NCBI RefSeq assembly: GCF_900104535.1
Contig: NZ_LT629710.1
Coordinates: 310,001-374,000, forward strand
Reading direction: 5' to 3'
DNA length: 64,000 nucleotides
From: Nakamurella panacisegetis
GTDB lineage: Bacteria > Actinomycetota > Actinomycetes > Mycobacteriales > Nakamurellaceae
Program-made: the position numbers and the translations under genes
Shown: positions 17,600 to 26,444 of the stretch, piece after piece
Layout of the letters: each line of letters opens with the position of its first letter
Numbering within the stretch: the first letter of the stretch is position 1
Notes under the pieces: model-generated
Told to the model about the DNA's origin: nothing
What the model saw: only the letters and a program-made list of their open reading frames with translations
Databases searched by the model: none

Positions 17600-18552
17600 C
17601 TTCCAGCTCCTTCCCGCAGACGCGGGTTCGACAAGGCATCGACGCCGAAGTTGATCAGCGTCATCGAGGTGGCCAGCAGGGCGATGCACAGGCCGGGAGC
17701 GAACAGCAGGGCCCACTGGCCGCGCAGCAACGCATTGGAGTTCTGCGCCCAGAACAGCATCGTTCCCCAGCTGACGGTCGACGAGTCGCCGAGACCGAGG
17801 AACTCCAGGCCGGCCTCGGCCAGGATCGCGGCCGTGGCCGCCCCGAAGAAGCTGGCCACGATCAGCGACACCATGTTCGGCAGGATCTCCCGGAACACGA
17901 TGCGGAACGTACCCTCCCCACTGAATACGGCGGCCGTCACGAAATCGCGGCTGCGCAACGACTGGGTCTGAGACCGCAGGACTCTGGCGCCCCAGGCCCA
18001 CCCGGTGATGACCACGACCAGGATGATCATCGCGATCCCACCGTTCTGCAGATAGGCGGCGATGACGATCATCAGCGGCAGGCCCGGCACCACCAGGAAC
18101 AGGTTCACCACGAAGTTGATGACGTCACCGACCCAGTTCCGCAGATAGCCCCACAGCAGCCCGACCACCACCGCGACGACGGTCGACAGCAGCCCGGCCG
18201 CGAAACCGACGAACACCGAGATCCGCGCCCCGGAGATCAGTTGGCTCAGCACGTCCTCACCGGCGGCGGTGGTGCCGAACCAGTGGGCCGAACTGCCGGG
18301 CAGGCTGCGGCCGAAACTGTTGTCGTCGGTCGCGTACGGCGCGATGAGCGGCGCGAAGATCGCGACCAGGACGAAGAATCCGAGCAGGATCAGGCCGATG
18401 CGGGCCTTGGTGTTGCTCCAGAGCACCCCGACCGTGCGACCCAGCATGCTCAGCGGCCCGGGGATGTTCGGCGCTACCCCGGATGCGTCCGGAGTCGCCG
18501 CCGGCGGAACGGGAGCCGGCGGAACGGGCTTCGATTCGGCGTGGGTGGTCAT
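17596..18552 (-). CDS. ABC permease, DppC/OppC type
   Basis: This 318-aa inner-membrane subunit starts with a proline-rich cytoplasmic leader. The OppC N-terminal helix (ARIGLILLGFFVLVAIFAPLI) and the loop HWFGTTAAGEDVLSQLISGARIS follow. The EAA-like loop is AGLEFLGLGDSSTVSWGTML. Both ends overlap neighbours as ATGA (with the second permease upstream and the ATPase downstream), so it is made with its partners. It forms the translocation channel with the DppB-type permease. Confidence 0.93.
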   Translation of the reverse strand: MTTHAESKPVPPAPVPPAATPDASGVAPNIPGPLSMLGRTVGVLWSNTKARIGLILLGFFVLVAIFAPLIAPYATDDNSFGRSLPGSSAHWFGTTAAGEDVLSQLISGARISVFVGFAAGLLSTVVAVVVGLLWGYLRNWVGDVINFVVNLFLVVPGLPLMIVIAAYLQNGGIAMIILVVVITGWAWGARVLRSQTQSLRSRDFVTAAVFSGEGTFRIVFREILPNMVSLIVASFFGAATAAILAEAGLEFLGLGDSSTVSWGTMLFWAQNSNALLRGQWALLFAPGLCIALLATSMTLINFGVDALSNPRLREGAGR

Positions 18553-19610
18553 CGGCGCGTCCTCGGGTCCAGGAATCCGTACAGGATGTCGACCAGGAAG
18601 TTGGCCAGCAGCACGCTGGTGGTGATCATCAGGAACAGCGCCTGCATCAGCGGGAAATCCTGGTTCACCACCGCGTTGTAGAGCAGATATCCGACCCCCG
18701 GATAGTTGAACACCCGTTCCACCAAGAGGGATCCGCCGACGACGCCGCCCAGCGCGAGGCCGAAGGACGTGAGGTTCGGCAGGATGGCGTTGCGCGCCGC
18801 GTACTTCAGCGCGACCGTCCGCGGACGCAGACCGTTCGCCTCGGCGAAGGTCACGTAGTCCTCGCCCAGGGTGTTGATCATCGTGTTCCGCATGCCCAGG
18901 ATCCAGCCGCCGAGCGAGGTGATCAGGATCGTCAGTGCGGGTAGCACCGAGTGGTAGGCCGCGTCGCCGATGAAGCTCCAGGACAGATTCGGGGAGACGT
19001 CCCGGCTGTACGCGCCGGACGTGGGGAACCACCGGAACACGTAGCCCAGGAAGAACAACAGAAGCAGGGCCGTCCAGAAGTACGGGAAGGCCGACATGAA
19101 CGAACCGGACAGCGTCGGCAGCGAATCGCGCCAGGTGCCCCGCCGCCAGGCTGCCAGTACGCCGATCAGCGTGCCAACGACGAACGCCACGATGGTGACC
19201 AGACCGACCAAGATCAGGGTCCAGGGAAGCGCCTTCGCGATCAGGCTCGACACCGACTCCGGGAAGAAGGTGTACGACACCCCGAAATCGAGCCGGACGA
19301 TGCTCCCCAGGTAATGCCAGTACTGACTCCAGACGTTGCCCGTCGGCACGCCGAGCTGCGCTTCGATCGCCGCCTTGGTGGCCGGGCTGACCGGGCCGCT
19401 CTGGGCCAGTTTGGCGATGGCCGCGTCGGCCGGCGAACCGGGCATCAGGCGCGGCAGGATGAAGTTGAGAGTGGCTGCGGCCCAGAGCGTCAGAGCGAGC
19501 AGGCCGAGTCGGCGGGCCAGATAGGGGCCGCGCCCGGTGCCGGACTTCGGTCCTTTGGCGGCATCGGCCGGCGACGCCCCGGCGGCCAGCGCCGGTGTGG
19601 TGATCGTCAT
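18549..19610 (-). CDS. ABC permease, DppB/OppB type
   Basis: This 353-aa partner channel subunit has a first helix containing LGLLALTLWAAATLNFILPRLMPGSP, typical of OppB/DppB. The conserved EAA loop sits in RNAILPNLTSFGLALGG, and the motif GGSLLVERVFNYPGVGYLL follows. About six membrane segments are present. It overlaps the binding-protein gene and the second permease by 4 bp each. The periplasmic-side loop after helix 1 is long (about 90 aa), as is common for this class. Confidence 0.93.
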   Translation of the reverse strand: MTITTPALAAGASPADAAKGPKSGTGRGPYLARRLGLLALTLWAAATLNFILPRLMPGSPADAAIAKLAQSGPVSPATKAAIEAQLGVPTGNVWSQYWHYLGSIVRLDFGVSYTFFPESVSSLIAKALPWTLILVGLVTIVAFVVGTLIGVLAAWRRGTWRDSLPTLSGSFMSAFPYFWTALLLLFFLGYVFRWFPTSGAYSRDVSPNLSWSFIGDAAYHSVLPALTILITSLGGWILGMRNTMINTLGEDYVTFAEANGLRPRTVALKYAARNAILPNLTSFGLALGGVVGGSLLVERVFNYPGVGYLLYNAVVNQDFPLMQALFLMITTSVLLANFLVDILYGFLDPRTRR

Positions 19611-21280
19611 GACGCCTTCTTCAGATGAGTCAGGATCAGCAGGACGGAGGACATCCAGGTGATCGGCGGGGCGTACGGATCGGCCTGGCTGGGCCAGCCG
19701 GTGAAATTGGCGTTGCTGAACAGCCCCCACAGCCCGCCGTAGAACATCCCGATGGCCGGGAGCTGTGTGTAGACGATCTGCTCCAGCTGGTGGGCGATCC
19801 GCAACTGCGTCGCCGGGTCGCTCGTCGCCTGGTACTGGGCCAGCAGTTTGTCGGCCGCGGGACTTTTGAACCGTTGGTAGTTGGCCGTCGTTGCGGTACC
19901 GATCGGAGCGGCGAATTTCGAGTTCAGCAGGTTGTTGAAGTCCTGATAGACCGAGCCGGTGCCGCCGTAGGAACCGACGATCAGGTCGTAGGTGCCGTTC
20001 TGCTGCTGCTGCGCGTAGGCCGCGGGTTGCGGTTGGTTGATCTTGACGCTGATGCCGAGCGCGGACAGTTGCTTCTGCACGGTCTGCACGCCTTGCAGCC
20101 AGTCGGAATAGCCGTTGGCCGTGGTGATGGTCAGGACGAGCTGCCGGCCCGAGGCGTCGACCATCTTGCCGCCGCTCTGGTGGTACCCGGCCTTCTGGTA
20201 GTACGAGAGCGCCTTGGCCGTGTCCTGGGAGATGTTGCCGCCGTTGGGTAACGACGGATCGAGCCACTTCTGCTGGTTGGGCAGCAGCAGACCGCTCTGC
20301 CCGGCCGGCTGGACGTAGCCCTGCTCGGCGGTGTCGGCGATCTGCTTGCGGTTCAGCGAGTAGGACAGCGCCTGGCGGAAGTTCAGGTTGTTGAACGGCG
20401 CCTTCGTCAGGTTCGGGAACAGCGCGATGGTGCCGCCCGGCGGATACCAGTAGACATTCTTGCCGCCGTTCTGCTTCACCCAGGTGTTCTGCACGTCGGT
20501 GAGGAACGAATAGGCCCAGTCGTAACCGTTATCCACGATGTCGAGCTGGCTGTTGGAACCGGGGAAGACCAGTTTGTCGATGGCGACCTTGTCGGCCTGC
20601 CAGTAGTGGTCGTTCTTCACCAGGGTGTATTCGTTCGGATTGAACGTGCCCAGCGTGTAGGGACCGGTGACCACGGGCGTCTGGTTGGTGAATGTGACCG
20701 GGTCAGCCACACCGGACCAGATGTGCTGCGGAACGATCGGCACGTTCTCGATGATCTGGGCGGCCGGCACGTCCGGCCCGAGCAGGTGGAAGGTGACGTC
20801 GTCACCTGACACCGCAACGGATTTCACGTGCTGCCAGACCCCGGTGGTGTCCAGGGCGACATGGGCCTTGAGCAATCCGAAGGTGAATGCCACATCCGCC
20901 GGCGTGAAGTCCGCTCCGTCGGTCCATGTGACCCCTCGCCGAATGGTGAAGACGATCGTCGTCGGATTCTCCACCCGGTAGCCGGTGGCCAGGAACATCG
21001 TGTCCTTGCCGTCGATCTGGTTCATGACGCCGAGCGGCTCGTACATGAACTTGGCGCCGACACGGGCCGAGGAGGCGAACGGATTGAAGTTCCGGGCCAT
21101 GGTCGGGGAACCGGTGTCGGCGGCGATCAACACCGCGCCTGGCTCGCCGGCTCCGCTGGAACCGCCCTGGACCGCGATGTTGCATCCCGACAGAGCGAGC
21201 AAGGTGGCCAGGGTCAGGGCCAGGAACGCGGCGACGCGTCTGCGTCTGCCGGGCGCCCGCCGTAGTGGGAGACGTTTCAT
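19607..21280 (-). CDS. Solute-binding lipoprotein, family 5
   Basis: This 557-aa extracytoplasmic receptor has a lipoprotein signal peptide with lipobox LALSGC, cysteine near residue 33. The mature part has the family-5 (peptide/opine/nickel and oligosaccharide) signatures, including GVTWTDGADFTPADVAFTF and NLNFRQALSYSLNRKQIADTA. In Gram-positive bacteria several such receptors bind cello- or xylo-oligosaccharides; the adjoining GH1 enzyme argues for that here. ATG 21280 follows AGGAG. It is the first gene of the operon importer-GH1, with a LacI-type operator about 60 bp upstream. Confidence 0.92.
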   Translation of the reverse strand: MKRLPLRRAPGRRRRVAAFLALTLATLLALSGCNIAVQGGSSGAGEPGAVLIAADTGSPTMARNFNPFASSARVGAKFMYEPLGVMNQIDGKDTMFLATGYRVENPTTIVFTIRRGVTWTDGADFTPADVAFTFGLLKAHVALDTTGVWQHVKSVAVSGDDVTFHLLGPDVPAAQIIENVPIVPQHIWSGVADPVTFTNQTPVVTGPYTLGTFNPNEYTLVKNDHYWQADKVAIDKLVFPGSNSQLDIVDNGYDWAYSFLTDVQNTWVKQNGGKNVYWYPPGGTIALFPNLTKAPFNNLNFRQALSYSLNRKQIADTAEQGYVQPAGQSGLLLPNQQKWLDPSLPNGGNISQDTAKALSYYQKAGYHQSGGKMVDASGRQLVLTITTANGYSDWLQGVQTVQKQLSALGISVKINQPQPAAYAQQQQNGTYDLIVGSYGGTGSVYQDFNNLLNSKFAAPIGTATTANYQRFKSPAADKLLAQYQATSDPATQLRIAHQLEQIVYTQLPAIGMFYGGLWGLFSNANFTGWPSQADPYAPPITWMSSVLLILTHLKKAS

Positions 21281-21340
21281 CGAGCGGTTCTCCTTCGTGT
21301 CGTCATCGACGTGAGGATCTTCGGCCGTGCCGGTACCCAC

Positions 21341-21354
21341 TGTAAGCGCATACA
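21341..21354. promoter_or_regulatory. LacI-type operator before the importer operon
   Basis: TGTAAGCGCATACA is a 14-bp palindrome with one mismatch and a central CG, very like the LacI-family consensus TGTAAGCGNTTACA. It lies between the LacI gene ending at 21413 and the binding-protein gene starting at 21280, so it is the likely site for that regulator. Confidence 0.7.
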
Positions 21355-21412
21355 TTGCCGCTCGGCAACCCGGTCGGGCAAGCCCAGAACCTCGGGATGG
21401 CGCCGGGTCACG

Positions 21413-22516
21413 TCACACGCGCGAGCAACCGCAGCTCTCCCGGAGAAGCACCTCGACCGGGAGCAGCCGCGCCATGCGGGCGGCCCGCCGGTCGGCCAGA
21501 CGCCTGACCAGCACGTCCACCGCACTCCGGCCCATCAGCGCCATCGGCTGGGCCACGGTGGTGATCCGGGGCCGCACCAGGCGCCCGGCCTCGATGCCAT
21601 CGAAGCCGGTGAGCGCCACCTCCCCCGGCACGTCCACCCCGGCCTCGGTGAGCACCTCCAGCAATCCGACCGCACTCTGGTCGTTCGCGCACACCAGAGC
21701 ACGAGGCAGAGCGCCGGCGGCCAGCATCTGCCGGCCCACTTCTCTTCCTCCGGCGGTGGTGAAATCGGTGTGCCACTTGACGTCCGACGGCACCGGGCGC
21801 CCAGCCGCGGACATGGCCGCCCGGAAGCCCTGGAACCGGGCATCGGAGTCGGGCGAACCCGTTGGCCCACCGACGAACTCAAGGTCCCGATAGACGTGCC
21901 CGGCCAGCAGGTGCCCGGTCACGGCCCGGACCCCGGCCTCGTTGTCCACCCCGACGTGGTCGAAGGTGTTGTCCGCCAACGGACCGGCCAGGATGACGAC
22001 CGGAACCCGCTGGCTGATATGGCGCAGCACGTCATCCGAAGCGGTACGCGACAGCACGGCCAGCGCATCGACCCGGCCGGCGATGTCACTGACCGCGGCA
22101 TCCTTGCCCGGCCCCCGGATCACCGAGGTCATCACCGCGAAACCGCGCCGCCAGGCCTCCATCTCGACCCCTCGCATCACCTGGTCGACGTAGAGTTGCC
22201 GCCCGCCGGGGTCACCTCCGGGCCCGTCGTCGCGCCGGATCGTCACATTCCCGGCCACTTCGGGCGCCAGATCCGGGTCGTCCAGGCCGTCCACGCCGGG
22301 CACACACAGGCCGAGCACTCCGGTCCGGTTGGCGGCCAGGCCACGAGCACTGGCACTCGGGACGTAACCGAGGGTGCGGACCGCGGCGGCGACGATCTCC
22401 CTGGTCGCGGGCCGGACCGCCTGCGGATCGCGGAAGAACCGCGACACGGTGGCGATCGACACCCCGGCCAGCGACGCGACGTCGTAGACCGTCGCATGCT
22501 TGGACGCGGACGGCAT
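21413..22516 (-). CDS. LacI-family regulator, probable importer-operon repressor
   Basis: This 367-aa repressor has the LacI helix-turn-helix TVYDVASLAGVSIATVSRFF, hinge helix SASARGLAA and a sugar-binding periplasmic-type core ending RPRITTVAQPM. The C-terminus has the CGC motif ESCGCSRV common in sugar-responsive actinobacterial members. ATG 22516 is chosen because GGAAGGGG precedes it. It lies directly upstream of the importer operon in the same direction, and the operator at 21341 sits between them. The inducer is probably a glucoside or a breakdown product of the imported sugar. Confidence 0.9.
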   Translation of the reverse strand: MPSASKHATVYDVASLAGVSIATVSRFFRDPQAVRPATREIVAAAVRTLGYVPSASARGLAANRTGVLGLCVPGVDGLDDPDLAPEVAGNVTIRRDDGPGGDPGGRQLYVDQVMRGVEMEAWRRGFAVMTSVIRGPGKDAAVSDIAGRVDALAVLSRTASDDVLRHISQRVPVVILAGPLADNTFDHVGVDNEAGVRAVTGHLLAGHVYRDLEFVGGPTGSPDSDARFQGFRAAMSAAGRPVPSDVKWHTDFTTAGGREVGRQMLAAGALPRALVCANDQSAVGLLEVLTEAGVDVPGEVALTGFDGIEAGRLVRPRITTVAQPMALMGRSAVDVLVRRLADRRAARMARLLPVEVLLRESCGCSRV

Positions 22517-22579
22517 TGCTGCCCCTTCCCACCTCTGGGAGGCCGAGTGTAGGGCACCGCGCACGGCCGGCACCGCGAC

Positions 22580-23593
22580 TCAGTGCCGCAACGAGGATTC
22601 GCGAATCTTGAGCTCGAACGGGGCGATGATCTGCTTCCGGTCGGCCAGCGGCACGTCCTGGGTGAGCCGGCGGTGCAGCAGGGTGACGGCCAACTCGGCG
22701 ATGGCGTCCCGGCTCGGTGACACGCTGGTCAGCGCGGGGGTGGAGTAGGCGGCCGACTGTGTGTCGTCGAAGCCGACCACGCAGACGTCGCCGGGAATCG
22801 AGACCCCGTTGCGCAGCAGCGATCTCAGTGCCCCGATGGCCAGCGCGTCGTTGAGGCAGAAGACAGCGTCGAATTCCAGGCCGGAGTCGATCAGGCCCTG
22901 CATGGCGGTCGCGCCGGTGTCCATGTGCCAGACGCCGGGGTTGACCAACAGTTCCGGCACCGGCGCGACGCCGCGGTCGGTCATCGCGCCCAGCGCCCCG
23001 GCGACGCGAAGCGTCGCCGCGCCCGGTTCGTCGTCCGGGTCGACCCCGATCAGGGCGATCCGGCGGCATCCCTGGTCCAGGAGATGGTCGACCGCCGCCC
23101 GGGCACCGGCCTCGTTGGCCATGGCGACGTGGTCGACCGGGCGGTCGAAGGCCCGTTCGCCGAGAAGTACCAGCGGCAGGTCGAGCGGGATCTCGGCGGC
23201 GTAGGCCGGGCCCATCGCGAACGGGCTGTAGATGAACCCGTCGACCAGGCTCCGCCGCGCCCCCGAGAGCACCGACCGCTCCCGTTCCAGCTCGGAGCCG
23301 GTGGTCTCGACGAAGACCGTGAGATCGAATCGGGCGGCCGCCCAGATCACGGACTGGGCCAGTTCCGCGAAGTACGGCTGCCCGAGCTCGGGAATGGCCA
23401 GGGCGATCATGCCGGTCCGCCCGGAGCGGAGGTTGCGCGCCGAGACGTTGACCTTGTACTGCAGGGTCGCGATCGCGTCCTCGACCCTGGCCCTGGTCTC
23501 CGGACGCAGGTACGGGTAGTTGTTGATCACGTTGGAGACCGTCTTCTTCGAGACCCCGGCCAGCCGGGCGACATCCTCCATGGTGACGGCCAC
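22580..23593 (-). CDS. LacI-family regulator, probable arabinose-operon repressor
   Basis: This 337-aa LacI-type repressor has the HTH TMEDVARLAGVSKKTVSNVI, hinge SARNLRSGRTG, and effector domain with GFIYSPFAMG and PALTSVSPS. It is divergent from the GH127-araD-araA operon, with two perfect palindromes in the shared promoter region. L-arabinose or a derivative is the likely inducer. The annotated start is GTG 23593; ATG 23581, four codons later, is also plausible. It is distinct in sequence from the LacI gene next to it. Confidence 0.9.
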   Translation of the reverse strand: MAVTMEDVARLAGVSKKTVSNVINNYPYLRPETRARVEDAIATLQYKVNVSARNLRSGRTGMIALAIPELGQPYFAELAQSVIWAAARFDLTVFVETTGSELERERSVLSGARRSLVDGFIYSPFAMGPAYAAEIPLDLPLVLLGERAFDRPVDHVAMANEAGARAAVDHLLDQGCRRIALIGVDPDDEPGAATLRVAGALGAMTDRGVAPVPELLVNPGVWHMDTGATAMQGLIDSGLEFDAVFCLNDALAIGALRSLLRNGVSIPGDVCVVGFDDTQSAAYSTPALTSVSPSRDAIAELAVTLLHRRLTQDVPLADRKQIIAPFELKIRESSLRH

Positions 23594-23611
23594 CGATCCA
23601 GCGTAGCCGAT

Positions 23612-23649
23612 CTACATCGATGTAGACGCCGCCCTGTACATCGATGTAC
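23612..23649. promoter_or_regulatory. Twin perfect palindromes, LacI-type operators
   Basis: CTACATCGATGTAG (23612-23625) and GTACATCGATGTAC (23636-23649) are perfect 14-bp palindromes sharing the core TACATCGATGTA, with centres exactly 24 bp apart. They lie between the divergent LacI gene and the arabinose operon. The spacing would put two dimers near the same DNA face. Confidence 0.85.
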
Positions 23650-23725
23650 TGTCGCCTCACCTCGACCGCAGCCCCGCCCTCGGGGCTCCTTTTCACCGGC
23701 GAACAAGGCTCACGGAGGCCAGATC

Positions 23726-25618
23726 TTGACCGCTCTGCCCAACTCCCGCGGATTCGGTCCGATCGCCACCACCATGACGCCGCTTCGCCCACTGCCCCAT
23801 CAGGACGTGACCCTCACCCCGGACGGCTGGCTCGGGCGCTGGCAGCTGGTCAACCGAGCCGCCACCATCGGTCATTGCATCGCCCAGCTCGAGACCTCGG
23901 GCGCGGTGGAGAACCTGCGCATCGCGGCCGGGGAATCGGAGAAGTCGTTCCAGGGCATGTTCTTCACCGACTCCGACATCTACAAGGTGCTCGAGGCCAT
24001 CGGGTGGGAGGCCGGCCGATCCGACATCACCGAGTTCCTGCCGTTCGTGGACGCGACCGTCGCGCTGTTGCAGCGCGCCCAGGCCCAGGACGGCTACCTG
24101 AACTCCTACGTCCAGGCGGTCAAGCCCGCCGAGCGGTTCGGCGACCTGCGATGGGGGCACGAGCTCTACTGCCTCGGGCATCTGCTGCAGGCCGGTATCG
24201 CGTGGGAGCGGACCCAGGGCCGCGCCGACCTGCTCGAGATCGGCCGCCGGTTCGCCGATCTGGTCGCGAAGCGGTTCGCCGACGAACCCTTCATCTGTGG
24301 TCACCCGGAGGTGGAGACGGCCCTGGTCGAGCTCTACCGGACCACGGGCGAACCCAGCTACCTTGACCTGGCCCGCGACATGGTCGACCTTAGTGGTCAC
24401 CAACTGATCGGCGAGGACCGGTTCGGCTACCCCTACTTCCAGGATCACCTTCCGGTGCGGGAGGTCACCGAGGCGACCGGTCACGCCGTTCGCCAGGTGT
24501 ACCTGACGACGGCCATGGCCGACCTCCGGGCCGAACTGGACGACCGCTCGCTGGACGCGCCGCTGGAACGGCTGTGGGACAGCGTGCACCGCCGCAAGAT
24601 GTACATCTCGGGCGGACTCGGAGCCCGTCATCGGGACGAGTCGTTCGGTGATTCCTATGAGCTGCCACCGGACCGCGCCTACTCCGAGACGTGCGCCGCC
24701 ATCGCCAACTTCATGTGGAACGCCCGCATGCTGCTGGCCACCGGCGAGGGCCGGTTCGCCGACGAGATGGAACGCGGCCTGTACAACGGCATCGCCGTCG
24801 CCACCTCGGTCGAGGGCACCGAGTTCTTCTATTCCAACCCACTGCAACTCCGATCCGACCACGACGGCAGTGACGAGGACGCCCCGTCGAGCCGGCTGCC
24901 CTGGTACACCTGTGCCTGCTGTCCGCCGAACCTGGCCCGGCTGATCAGCTCGGTGCACGACTACCTGGTCACCACCGACGGGGACGGCCTGCAGATCCAC
25001 CTCTACGCCGACGGCGACATCACCCTGGACGGCCGATTCGGGGCAACCCGGGCCGCCGTCCGCACCGGCTATCCGTTCGACGGTCGCATCGAGATCGGGT
25101 TCGATCACCGTTTCACCGGAACCCTGCTGCTGCGGGTACCGGCCTGGGCCGATGGTCAGCGCGTCGTCGTGGACGGGGTGGTGGTCACTCCGGACCGGAC
25201 CGACCACGGTTACCTCCGGATCACCGGTGGCGCCGACACCGTCGTGTTCACCCTGCCGCTGCCCATCAGCGTCGTGCATCCCCACCCGCACGTCGACGCG
25301 TCGCGGGGCTGCGTCGCCGTCACCCGCGGCCCGGTGCTGTACGCCCTGGAACAGACCGATCTGCCGGACGGGATCACCATCGAGGACGTGCTGGTCCCGG
25401 CGACCCCCGAGGTCCGGCCGGGCGGGACCGACGACCACCTGATGGCCACGGTGCTGACACTGGCCGGCGGCCGGGTACGACAGCGGCCGGACGAGTTGTA
25501 CAGCACCACGCCGGCGTCCTCCGCCGGATCCGGCGAGGTCGAACTGCGACTGATTCCCTACTACCGCTGGGGCAACCGCGGCGGTGGGGGCATGCGGGTC
25601 TGGCTTCCCACCACCTGA
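23726..25618 (+). CDS. Glycoside hydrolase family 127, beta-L-arabinofuranosidase
   Basis: This 630-aa enzyme releases L-arabinose from beta-linked arabinofuranosides. GH127 enzymes use a zinc-held cysteine nucleophile. The metal/nucleophile set is visible as YSETC near residue 320 (Glu, Cys) and CACCPPN near residue 395 (two Cys). The (alpha/alpha)6 barrel part includes GHELYCLGHLLQAG and GGLGARHRDESFG, followed by beta-sandwich domains. There is no signal peptide, so the substrate is used inside the cell. The start is TTG 23726, with GGAGG 7 nt upstream; ATG 23774 is the next option. It is first in the arabinose operon. Confidence 0.93.
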   Translation: MTALPNSRGFGPIATTMTPLRPLPHQDVTLTPDGWLGRWQLVNRAATIGHCIAQLETSGAVENLRIAAGESEKSFQGMFFTDSDIYKVLEAIGWEAGRSDITEFLPFVDATVALLQRAQAQDGYLNSYVQAVKPAERFGDLRWGHELYCLGHLLQAGIAWERTQGRADLLEIGRRFADLVAKRFADEPFICGHPEVETALVELYRTTGEPSYLDLARDMVDLSGHQLIGEDRFGYPYFQDHLPVREVTEATGHAVRQVYLTTAMADLRAELDDRSLDAPLERLWDSVHRRKMYISGGLGARHRDESFGDSYELPPDRAYSETCAAIANFMWNARMLLATGEGRFADEMERGLYNGIAVATSVEGTEFFYSNPLQLRSDHDGSDEDAPSSRLPWYTCACCPPNLARLISSVHDYLVTTDGDGLQIHLYADGDITLDGRFGATRAAVRTGYPFDGRIEIGFDHRFTGTLLLRVPAWADGQRVVVDGVVVTPDRTDHGYLRITGGADTVVFTLPLPISVVHPHPHVDASRGCVAVTRGPVLYALEQTDLPDGITIEDVLVPATPEVRPGGTDDHLMATVLTLAGGRVRQRPDELYSTTPASSAGSGEVELRLIPYYRWGNRGGGGMRVWLPTT

Positions 25619-25647
25619 CGATCACTGTTGACTGAAAGGCTTCTGCG

Positions 25648-25749
25648 ATGAAATCCCTTCATCGGCCACGGCCGGCCGATACCGGCGGCACCGGCCTCCC
25701 GCGCCGCACACCCTGCCCCCGCCCGGATCTCGCCGGAGTCCGGCCATGA
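25648..25749 (+). CDS. Possible 33-aa leader or coupling peptide before araD
   Basis: An open frame of 33 codons begins at ATG 25648 with AAAGG 8 nt upstream. It ends at a TGA that overlaps the araD ATG as ATGA. The peptide is rich in Pro and Arg (starts MKSLHRPRP, ends LAGVRP) and matches no family I know. It could be a leader whose translation couples to araD, or chance. Its end geometry is the same as that of real gene pairs here. Confidence 0.3.
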   Translation: MKSLHRPRPADTGGTGLPRRTPCPRPDLAGVRP

Positions 25750-26444
25750 CCATCTCCCAGCAGATCCGTTCCACCATCGACTCCCTGCGGGCGCAGGTGG
25801 CCGAACTGCACGCCGAACTCCCGCGCAACGGCCTGGTCATCTGGACCGCCGGCAACGTGTCGGCCCGGGTGCCGGGGGCAGACCTGATGGTCATCAAACC
25901 GTCGGGTGTCTCCTATGACGAGTTGGACGCCGACGCCATGGTGGTCACCGACCTCCACGGAAACCTGGTGGAGGGCAACCACCTTCCGTCCTCCGACACC
26001 GCGGCCGCGGCCTACGTCTACCGTCACCTGGCCCACGTCGGTGGCGTCGTGCACACCCATTCCCCCTACGCCACCGCCTGGTCGACCCTCGGCATCCCGG
26101 TGCCGTGCGTGCTGACCATGATGGCCGACGAGTTCGGCGGTGACATCCCGATCGGGCCGTTTGCGCTGATCGGCGACGACTCCATCGGCAAGGGCATCGT
26201 CGACACGTTGCGCGGCAGCCGCTCTCGTGCCGTACTGATGGCCAACCACGGACCGTTCACCATCGGCAAGGACGCCAAGGACGCGGTGAAGGCCGCCGTC
26301 ATGTGCGAGGACGTCTGCCGGACGGTCGCCCTGGCCCGGCAACTCGGCGTCCCGCACCCGATCCCCCAGAGCGACATCGACTCGTTGTTCGACCGCTACC
26401 AGAACATCTACGGACAAGATGGGCACACCGATGGCAATTCGTGA
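25746..26444 (+). CDS. araD: L-ribulose-5-phosphate 4-epimerase
   Basis: This 232-aa class II aldolase/epimerase converts L-ribulose 5-phosphate to D-xylulose 5-phosphate. The phosphate/zinc motifs are present: [24 protein letters not shown], and zinc histidines in [13 protein letters not shown] (about residues 101-103), with a further histidine in [12 protein letters not shown] 25746 is preceded by GGAG. It lies between GH127 and araA. The kinase AraB that should make its substrate is not in this operon. Confidence 0.94.
   Translation: MTISQQIRSTIDSLRAQVAELHAELPRNGLVIWTAGNVSARVPGADLMVIKPSGVSYDELDADAMVVTDLHGNLVEGNHLPSSDTAAAAYVYRHLAHVGGVVHTHSPYATAWSTLGIPVPCVLTMMADEFGGDIPIGPFALIGDDSIGKGIVDTLRGSRSRAVLMANHGPFTIGKDAKDAVKAAVMCEDVCRTVALARQLGVPHPIPQSDIDSLFDRYQNIYGQDGHTDGNS

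Noticed and set aside
22925-23725. 267-codon N-terminal extension of the GH127 frame
   Set aside because: It overlaps the opposite LacI gene and the operators; the GGAGG-TTG at 23726 and family length mark the true start.
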